Origin: Bacillota bacterium
Lineage (GTDB): Bacteria; Bacillota; Clostridia; Oscillospirales; Ruminococcaceae
Assembly (NCBI GenBank): GCA_023395695.1
Contig: JAEWYJ010000153.1
Location: forward strand, 1-19,955
Direction: 5' to 3'
DNA: 19,955 nucleotides
The position numbers and the translations under genes are program-made. Below, piece by piece: positions 14,866 to 19,955 of the stretch. The notes under the pieces were generated by a model. That model was not told where the DNA came from. It was given only the letters and a program-made list of their open reading frames with translations, and made no database searches. Positions within the stretch are counted from its first letter, which is position 1. Every line of letters begins with the position of its first letter.

Positions 14866-14916
14866 GCTCTTTATTAAAAGCGCACGGTCAAAGACCGTGC
14901 GCTTTTAATAAAGAGC
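14866..14916 (-). terminator. Long perfect hairpin downstream of the SOS-box membrane gene
   Basis: A 24-bp perfect stem (14866-14889 with 14893-14916) with a 3-nt AAA loop lies 38 nt after the stop of the membrane gene. A T-rich stretch follows on the minus strand. It probably works in both directions. Confidence 0.75.
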
Positions 14917-14953
14917 CGCTGAACTAAAGGATAATACGCATAAGCGTACATGC

Positions 14954-15451
14954 TCAGGCGACGCTGGGGACTGTTGGTGCGCGCTGCACGCGGGCGGACG
15001 AACGGTGGGACGTCGCTTGCATACGCCCTTTAGCGCTGCTGCGAATCCGGGTTGGCGCAACCGCAAAGGCCACGGCGGAAAGTGCTACCGGGAAAAGGGC
15101 GGCGGCTAAAACGGTGGCGGCAGTCAGTAAACCGCTGCGCAGCATATTTTGCGCGCGCAACTCGTTTTGCAGACAGACAAAAACCGCGTCGGACAGGGGG
15201 ATAACCGTATCCGGCATGTCACCGGCTGCGGCAGTCACAATGGCGTTATCTGCTGTAAAGCGTACCGGCGCGGTTATGGATTGCACATGAGCGCCGCCGC
15301 GGTAGGTAATTTGGTAGGTCACGGGGAACAGGCGGGCAACCACATCGGTGCAATAGCGCTGGATGTGGGGCAGTCCGGCGCCCAGCGTTACGGCAAGTAG
15401 GGCAGCCGCCGTCAGGCAGCATATTGCAAAGCGTTTTCTCAATCTTTTCAT
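14954..15451 (-). CDS. Membrane protein of unknown function with LexA-like boxes at its promoter
   Basis: This 165-residue protein has two hydrophobic segments (about 8-27 and 107-130), an ~80-residue extracytoplasmic loop between them (RLFPVTYQITYRGGAHVQS) and a basic, Ser/Arg-rich cytoplasmic tail. ATG at 15451 was chosen because GGGAGGAGAA lies 6-7 nt upstream; an upstream start at 15487 would add 12 residues without a ribosome binding site. I recognise no family. Several GAAC-N4-GTTC palindromes at its promoter suggest control by LexA. Small SOS-induced membrane proteins such as YneA in B. subtilis halt division, but no sequence similarity is claimed. Confidence 0.75.
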   Translation of the reverse strand: MKRLRKRFAICCLTAAALLAVTLGAGLPHIQRYCTDVVARLFPVTYQITYRGGAHVQSITAPVRFTADNAIVTAAAGDMPDTVIPLSDAVFVCLQNELRAQNMLRSGLLTAATVLAAALFPVALSAVAFAVAPTRIRSSAKGRMQATSHRSSARVQRAPTVPSVA

Positions 15452-15480
15452 ATTACTTCTCCTCCCGGAACAAACAGGAT

Positions 15481-15524
15481 GGAACAACCGTTCTTTTACA
15501 CACTATAACACGAACGCATGTTCT
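15481..15524 (-). promoter_or_regulatory. Two LexA (SOS)-like boxes
   Basis: Box 1 GGAACAACCGTTCT (15481-15494) and box 2 CGAACGCATGTTCT (15511-15524) both carry GAAC-N4-GTTC. Box 2 matches 13 of 14 positions of the Firmicutes consensus CGAACRNRYGTTYG. A weaker third site, GAAC-N4-ATTC, is at 15551-15562. Confidence 0.72.
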
Positions 15525-15531
15525 GGCGCAA
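15502..15531 (-). promoter_or_regulatory. Promoter of the LexA-box membrane gene
   Basis: Minus-strand TTGCGC (15526-15531), 18 nt, TATAGT (15502-15507). LexA box 2 fills the spacer and box 1 lies just past the start point, a typical repressor layout. Confidence 0.55.
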
Positions 15532-15567
15532 GGGGTTTGATTAAAAAAGAGAACAAATATTCTCGAA

Positions 15568-16491
15568 TTATGTAAATACCGATTCGACAAGGCGTGCCGA
15601 GTCGGGCGGTGAATATTGCCAGCGGTCCATGCGCTCGCCTTCAAAGAAGTAATGCAGCGGCGTTGGGGGATACTGTGCCGTAAAAGCGTCGACAATAATC
15701 AGCTTTACCTTCATTTTTTGCGGAATCAGACTTTTAATGTAAACACTGGCGTGCTGCGAGCAGCTGACCTGTGCGCGCGGCTCGGCCAGACCGGCCAAAT
15801 TGGGGGTCAGCTCCACAAAGATGCCGTAAGATTCTACCGAGCGGATGATGCCTGCGACCGTTTCGCCCGCTGAAAAGCGCGCCGCATTTTCGGCCCAGGT
15901 GCCCAACAGCTCCTTGTGGGTTAAGCAGATGCGTCCTGAGGGTTCAACGTCACGCACCACAACGCGGATATCCTGGCCAAGCGTAAAGCGGTCGCGCGGG
16001 TGGGAGATGCGCGAGACCGAGATGGCGTCAATCGGAATCATCGACGAGATGCCGCAGCCGATATCCACAAAGCAGCCGAAGCCCTCAAGGTGGGTGGTGC
16101 GCGCGCGGATAATGTCGCCGCAGCGCAGCCGGGACAGATATTCCTCAGAGCAGCGTTGCTGTGCGGCGCGGCGCGAGAGCATGGGTGTGACCTGCCCGCC
16201 AATTGTTTCAAAGCCGACAACCATGAAGCAAACCGGCTTATTAACGCGGGAGATCATGGCAATATCACGCGTGTCGCCGCTTTTTATACCCAATGCGCCT
16301 TCCTCACGCGAGATAATGCCCTTGAGACCGCCGCCCAGCTCGACGATGAGGTTGTGTGAAGAATCGCATATAATGGCGCGTCCTTCCAGAATGTCCCCGT
16401 TTTTAGAGGCCTCGGACAGCGCGAAGAGGTTGGAGATGCGCAGCGTGTTTTGCGTGGTTTCAATCAAATAGCCTTCGGGATAAAATTCCAT
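15568..16491 (-). CDS. S1 RNA-binding domain protein (ribosomal protein S1-like, three S1 domains)
   Basis: This 307-residue protein has three OB-fold S1 repeats at about 33-105, 123-193 (EGFGCFVDIGCGISSMIP) and 209-275 (RSVESYGIFVELTPNLAGLAEP). It is shorter than E. coli S1 (six domains) and fits the clostridial S1-like proteins that may bind RNA or ribosomes. ATG at 16491 follows AGAGGGGG at ~9 nt. The stop TAA at 15568 lies next to the weak third LexA-like site of the downstream gene. It is transcribed away from the DUF951-prfA group. Its exact role is not known. Confidence 0.85.
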   Translation of the reverse strand: MEFYPEGYLIETTQNTLRISNLFALSEASKNGDILEGRAIICDSSHNLIVELGGGLKGIISREEGALGIKSGDTRDIAMISRVNKPVCFMVVGFETIGGQVTPMLSRRAAQQRCSEEYLSRLRCGDIIRARTTHLEGFGCFVDIGCGISSMIPIDAISVSRISHPRDRFTLGQDIRVVVRDVEPSGRICLTHKELLGTWAENAARFSAGETVAGIIRSVESYGIFVELTPNLAGLAEPRAQVSCSQHASVYIKSLIPQKMKVKLIIVDAFTAQYPPTPLHYFFEGERMDRWQYSPPDSARLVESVFT

Positions 16492-16706
16492 TTACGGATG
16501 CCCCCTCTTTTTTGACACGGCCGGATGTGGATATGGATATCCTGCCGATTCTATGTTTATTCCGGTATGAAAGCATTTAGAAGCGACAGCCAAATTATCA
16601 CAGGTATACTTAATCGTCCGGGCGTAACGGGTCCGACAACCCTGAAACGGAAAGCAGGCGCCGTACCCTCAGAGATGTATATTGCGGCGCAGGAGATAAA
16701 AAATAT

Positions 16707-16736
16707 TTGCCAGCGCCGAGCAATATCTGCTATAAT
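16707..16736 (+). promoter_or_regulatory. Sigma-A promoter of the DUF951-prfA group
   Basis: TTGCCA (16707-16712), 18 nt, TATAAT (16731-16736), then AAGGAGGAG (16755-16763) before the ATG at 16770. The 278-nt gap 16492-16769 holds nothing else I recognise. Confidence 0.7.
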
Positions 16737-16769
16737 AACAAATTGAACCAGTGTAAGGAGGAGTAACCG

Positions 16770-16976
16770 ATGGATGTACGGGTAGGCGATACCCTGCTGA
16801 TGAAAAAGCCGCATCCCTGCGGGTCAAAGGAATTTTTTGTGCTGCGCTCCGGCGCGGATTTTCGCATCCGCTGCAAGGGCTGCGGGCGCGAGGTGATGGT
16901 GCCCCGCCTCAAGGTGGAACGCCACATTAAACAGATTATTCATCCCGAGCCCCCTCCGGCAGCCCCTCAGGCCTAA
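16770..16976 (+). CDS. DUF951 family protein
   Basis: This 68-residue protein has the DUF951 pattern VRVGDTLLMKKPHPCGSKEF, then RIRCKGCGREVMVPR. Three cysteines (one in PHPCG, two in CKGC) could bind zinc or form a small folded unit. It is homologous to B. subtilis YyzM-type proteins (from memory). ATG at 16770 has a strong AAGGAGGAG 6-7 nt upstream and its own promoter. Its function is unknown; it precedes prfA by 162 nt and may be co-transcribed. Confidence 0.88.
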   Translation: MDVRVGDTLLMKKPHPCGSKEFFVLRSGADFRIRCKGCGREVMVPRLKVERHIKQIIHPEPPPAAPQA

Positions 16977-17018
16977 AAGCATGGTCATTTTGCGGCGCGT
17001 TTGTTGTGCTGCAATGTT

Positions 17019-17058
17019 GCCGGCCCTCCACCGGGCGGCAGTCCGCTTTTCTTTTTTG
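17019..17058 (+). terminator. Putative terminator or attenuator between DUF951 and prfA
   Basis: A GC-rich hairpin (17019-17039, one bulge) is followed by a T-rich tail near 17047-17057. It lies 43 nt after the DUF951 stop and may make prfA expression partly independent. Confidence 0.45.
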
Positions 17059-17138
17059 CCTGCACGGCTACAACCGTTTTCAGCGCCCCTTATGCTTTAG
17101 GCGCACCGGACCGCCAGAAAAATAAACGGAGGAACATT

Positions 17139-18221
17139 ATGCTCGATAAGATAAAATCCGCCGAGCTGCGTTATGACGAGATCAGCCGCAAGCTCATGGA
17201 TCCGACCGTCGTCAACGACAATGCGCTGTACAGATCGCTGATGAAGGAATATAAAGGCCTGACGCCGCTCGTGGAAAAATACCGTGAATATCAGGACGCC
17301 AAAGCGGCCAACGACGAGGCGCGCGAGCTGCTCTCAGAGGCCGGGCTGGATCGCGAGCTTAAAGAGATGGCGCAGGAGCAGCTGCTCGACAGCCAAAAGG
17401 CCGTTGACCGCCACGCGGAAGCGCTGAAAATACTGCTGCTGCCCAAGGATCCCGATGACGACAAGTCCGCAATTGTGGAGATTCGCGGGGGCGCAGGCGG
17501 CGAGGAGGCGGCGCTGTTTGCCGCGTCGCTCTACCGCATGTACTGCATGTACGCCGACTCGAAGGGCTGGAAAAGCGAGCTGCTCTCCAGCAATGAGACC
17601 GAGCTGCACGGCTTTAAAGAAGTGTGCTTTATGCTTCAGGGCGAGTCGGCTTTTTCCCGTATGAAATAAGAAAGCGGTGTGCACCGTGTGCAGCGTGTGC
17701 CTGATACCGAGGCCTCGGGCCGCATTCACACCTCGACCGTGACGGTGGCCGTGCTGCCGGAGGTGGAGGACGTCGAAATTGACATCAACCCCGGCGACCT
17801 GCAGATTGACACCTACCGCGCGAGCGGGGCGGGCGGCCAGCACGTTAATAAGACCGAGTCGGCCATCCGCATTACCCACCTGCCGACCGGTATGGTGGTG
17901 GAATGCCAGGATGAACGCAGCCAGCATAAAAACCGCGAAAAGGCCATGACGGTACTGCGGTCGCGCCTTTATGAAAAGATGCAGCGGGAGCAGACCGACC
18001 AGATCGCGGCGGAGCGGCGCAGTCAGGTTGGCACGGGGGACCGCTCCGAGCGTATTCGTACCTACAATTTTCCGCAGGGCCGCCTGACCGATCACCGCAT
18101 CGGCCTGACGCTCTATAAGCTCGATTCGGTGATGAACGGCGACCTGGACGACGTGTTTTCGGCGCTGATTACCTATGACCAGACCGAAAAGCTCAAACGT
18201 ATGGCAGAAGGGCAGGCGTAA
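17139..18221 (+). pseudogene. prfA: Peptide chain release factor 1 with an in-frame TAA at codon 177
   Basis: Release factor 1 reads UAA and UAG and frees the finished peptide through its GGQ loop. The frame is 360 codons, normal RF1 length. It has the coiled N-terminal domain (1-~100), the block EIRGGAGGEEAALFA, the codon-reading PxT motif as PDT in [12 protein letters not shown], and [13 protein letters not shown] with the catalytic glutamine. At codon 177 (17667-17669) TAA stands between SRMK and [11 protein letters not shown]. coli RF1 has Phe and B. subtilis Tyr there (from memory), so TAT/TAC to TAA is the simplest origin. The start ATG at 17139 has CGGAGGA. The true stop overlaps the ywlC start (TAATG). 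No prmC lies next to it. It may be a dead copy, a recoded gene or a sequence error. Confidence 0.9.
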
Positions 18222-19246
18222 TGAACGTGCCTATGACCGAACTGCTTGGCTGCGACGGGCAGGGTGTCGGGGCTGCCGCCGCGCTGCTCAAGGCGGGGCG
18301 GGTGGTCGCCATCCCCACCGAGACGGTATACGGATTGGCTGCCGACGCGCTGAACGTTGACGCTGTAAAAAGAATATTTCTGGTTAAAGGCCGGCCGCAG
18401 GATAATCCGCTGATCGTGCATATCGGCGATCTGGCAATGTGGACGCCGCTGGTGACCGTGCTGCCAAAGCACGCGCTCATACTGGCCGAGGCCTTTTGGC
18501 CGGGGCCGCTGACCATCATTTTGCCCAAAAGCGACTTGGTGCCCGCCGTTACGACAGCGGGCATGGATTCTGTGGCGGTGCGCATGCCTGCCCATCCGGC
18601 GGCACGCGCGATTATCCGTGCGGCGGGGGTGCCGCTGGCAGCCCCTTCGGCCAATCTCTCGGGCCTGCCGTCACCGACAACGGCGCAGCATTGCCTAAAG
18701 GACTTAAACGGAAAAATTCCGCTTATTATAGACGGCGGCCCCTGCGAGGTTGGCATAGAGTCTACGGTGGTATCGCTTGTGGGCAGACCGACGCTGCTGC
18801 GGCCCGGCGCTATTACGGCCGGCATGCTGTCCCGTGCGCTGGGCGAGGCGGTGCGGGTATCCGATGCGGTCGAAAGACCGCTCAAAGAGGGGGAGCGCCC
18901 AACGTCGCCGGGCATGAAATACCGGCACTACGCGCCGAAGGCTCGCGTTGTTCTCGTCGAATCGGATCTGGCGGCCTTTATTAAGTTGCTTAACGACGCG
19001 CCTGAGCCTAAAACCTACGGGCTGGTCTTTGAGGGCGAGCAGCAGCTGGCGCTTAAGCCCTGCATCACCTATGGCAGGGCGCATGACGCGGCCAGCCAGA
19101 ACCGGGAGCTGTTCGCGTCGCTGCGGCAGCTTGACGACTGTGGTGCAAAGTTGGTTTACGTGCGCTGCCCGGACCGCGACGACGCCTCGCTCGGCGTTTA
19201 TAACCGCATGCTGCGCGCTGCGGCATTTGAGGTGATTAAGCTATGA
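18221..19246 (+). CDS. ywlC: L-threonylcarbamoyladenylate synthase (Sua5/YwlC/TsaC2 family)
   Basis: This protein makes threonylcarbamoyl-AMP from threonine, bicarbonate and ATP, the first step of t6A37 in ANN-reading tRNAs. The N-terminal YrdC/TsaC domain (about 15-210) shows AIPTETVYGLAADA, KGRPQDNPLIVH, WPGPLTIIL, VAVRMP and APSANLSGLPSPT. The long version with the C-terminal Sua5 domain (SPGMKYRHYAPKARVVL onward, total 341 residues) is the common Firmicutes form. ATG at 18221 overlaps the prfA stop by one base, so it is coupled to prfA. It ends with TGA overlapping the coaE start. The tRNA-Thr gene nearby is an expected t6A substrate. Confidence 0.95.
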   Translation: MNVPMTELLGCDGQGVGAAAALLKAGRVVAIPTETVYGLAADALNVDAVKRIFLVKGRPQDNPLIVHIGDLAMWTPLVTVLPKHALILAEAFWPGPLTIILPKSDLVPAVTTAGMDSVAVRMPAHPAARAIIRAAGVPLAAPSANLSGLPSPTTAQHCLKDLNGKIPLIIDGGPCEVGIESTVVSLVGRPTLLRPGAITAGMLSRALGEAVRVSDAVERPLKEGERPTSPGMKYRHYAPKARVVLVESDLAAFIKLLNDAPEPKTYGLVFEGEQQLALKPCITYGRAHDAASQNRELFASLRQLDDCGAKLVYVRCPDRDDASLGVYNRMLRAAAFEVIKL

Positions 19247-19955
19247 AACAAATTTGTGTCATCGGTCTGACCGGCCAGACCGGCGCCGGCAAATCAAGCG
19301 TTTCTAAAATTATCCGTTCGCAGGGCATTACGGTCATCGACTGTGACGCGGTCTCGCGCGAGGTGGTTGCCAACGAGAAAGGCTGCCTTGCCGATCTGGC
19401 GCTGGAATTCTCAATTCTAATTTTAAATATGGATGGCACGCTCAACCGCAAAAAGCTGGCGGAAATCGTTTTTGGCGACCCCAAAAAGCTTGAGCGATTA
19501 AACGCGCTGATCTTTCCTTATATACGCAGCTATCTCAACGAGCGCTTGAGTGCGCTTGAGGCGCAGGGTGAGCGTCTGGTGGTGCTTGACGCCCCCACGC
19601 TGTTCGAGAGCGGCATTGACGCCGACTGCGACTCGGTCATCTCGGTTATCGCACCGGAGGCGCTGCGCCTCAACCGCATTGTTGTGCGTGACCATCTGAC
19701 CGACGAGGAGGCGCGCCGCCGCATTGCCGCACAGCATAACGACGCCTATTACACCTCGCGCTCTCAGCTTGTTATTGTCAACGACAAGGATCAGCAGGAG
19801 CTGCATGTTAAAACGCTTGAGCTGGTCGGCATGCTGCACAGTGCACTGCAAGAGCCGTGCAATTGCGGTTACGGCGCCGCCGCTTTGGACGAAGAGGATG
19901 TCCGGGATCGGCAGGAGGGCGACGCATCATACCGCGCGGCACAAAAAAATACCGT
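19243..19955 (+). CDS. coaE: Dephospho-CoA kinase (3' end beyond the window)
   Basis: This enzyme phosphorylates dephospho-CoA with ATP in the last step of CoA synthesis. The start MKQICVIGLTGQTGAGKSSV contains the P-loop (G11 to S18) and is followed by VIDCDAVSREV, the DGTLNRKKLAEIVF segment, PTLFESG and the LID-like RDHLTDEEARRR. ATG at 19243 overlaps the ywlC stop (ATGA). The usual CoaE fold is complete by about residue 200; the frame stays open to the end with at least 37 more residues (polar, with CNCGYG and DEEDVRDRQEGD). The stop lies outside, so an extension or fusion partner cannot be judged. Confidence 0.92.
   Translation, partial: MKQICVIGLTGQTGAGKSSVSKIIRSQGITVIDCDAVSREVVANEKGCLADLALEFSILILNMDGTLNRKKLAEIVFGDPKKLERLNALIFPYIRSYLNERLSALEAQGERLVVLDAPTLFESGIDADCDSVISVIAPEALRLNRIVVRDHLTDEEARRRIAAQHNDAYYTSRSQLVIVNDKDQQELHVKTLELVGMLHSALQEPCNCGYGAAALDEEDVRDRQEGDASYRAAQKNT

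Noticed and set aside
16525..16746. 73-codon plus-strand frame before DUF951
   Set aside because: Overlaps the TTGCCA/TATAAT promoter; no ribosome binding site and no family resemblance.
17334..18095. 253-codon open frame on the minus strand across prfA
   Set aside because: It is antisense to a clearly conserved RF1 frame, has no ribosome binding site and a histidine/arginine-rich composition typical of shadow frames in GC-rich genes.
8087..18221. Genome-wide stop-codon reassignment
   Set aside because: TAA, TGA and TAG all terminate other genes here at sensible places, so the two in-frame stops do not show a changed code.

Overview
The window looks like chromosomal DNA of an anaerobic, low-GC-lineage Gram-positive bacterium (Clostridia, probably near Oscillospiraceae/Ruminococcaceae; the family is an inference). 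The basis is a set of Firmicutes-type genes (DUF3842, DUF951, DUF503, a DUF362 ferredoxin-like protein, an aldo/keto reductase carrying two 4Fe-4S clusters, a YwlC-type Sua5 protein, a TAXI-type TRAP permease), strong AGGAGG-like ribosome binding sites, sigma-A promoters, hairpin terminators, and fairly GC-rich genes separated by AT-rich gaps. No phage, IS element or CRISPR array was seen. The organisation is that of a core genome with a few accessory small-gene islands.

Layout. 1-1271: 3' part of a fused TRAP permease with its terminator. 2617-1420 (minus): a two-gene ThrE/YjjP-YjjB-type exporter. 2618-3232: a 615-nt gap with a promoter and a structured leader. 3233-6025: asnS and a class Ic aspartate aminotransferase. 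6129-6810: a divergent pair, an XRE repressor and a small Spo0A-C-like protein, with palindromes at the promoters. 8638-7020 (minus): an ECF-transporter S component, interrupted by an in-frame TGA, translationally coupled to a uridine-kinase-like fusion protein. 10814-8818 (minus): merR, a 4Fe-4S aldo/keto reductase and DUF3842, divergent from a DUF362 ferredoxin-like gene at 11105. Both merR and the DUF362 gene carry promoters with the 19-bp spacer typical of MerR control.

13245-12412 (minus): four small genes, three of them (two not on any long ORF) encoding ~50-residue hydrophilic proteins and one an HMA-like domain without metal-binding cysteines. 13406-14383: DUF503 and a DUF5412 protein. 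14612-14687: tRNA-Thr(GGT) with a consensus promoter and a terminator. 15451-14954 (minus): a membrane protein whose promoter holds LexA/SOS-like boxes. 16491-15568 (minus): an S1-domain protein. 16770 to the end (plus): DUF951, prfA, ywlC, coaE. The last three are closely coupled and serve translation and cofactor supply.

The most unusual points are: prfA (release factor 1) is full-length in one frame except for an in-frame UAA, one of RF1's own target codons; a second gene in the window (the ECF S component) is also split by a single in-frame stop; an uncharacterised membrane protein appears to be under LexA; and a MerR regulator appears to control two divergent iron-sulfur redox genes. Whether the two in-frame stops are real, recoded or sequence errors cannot be decided from one sequence.
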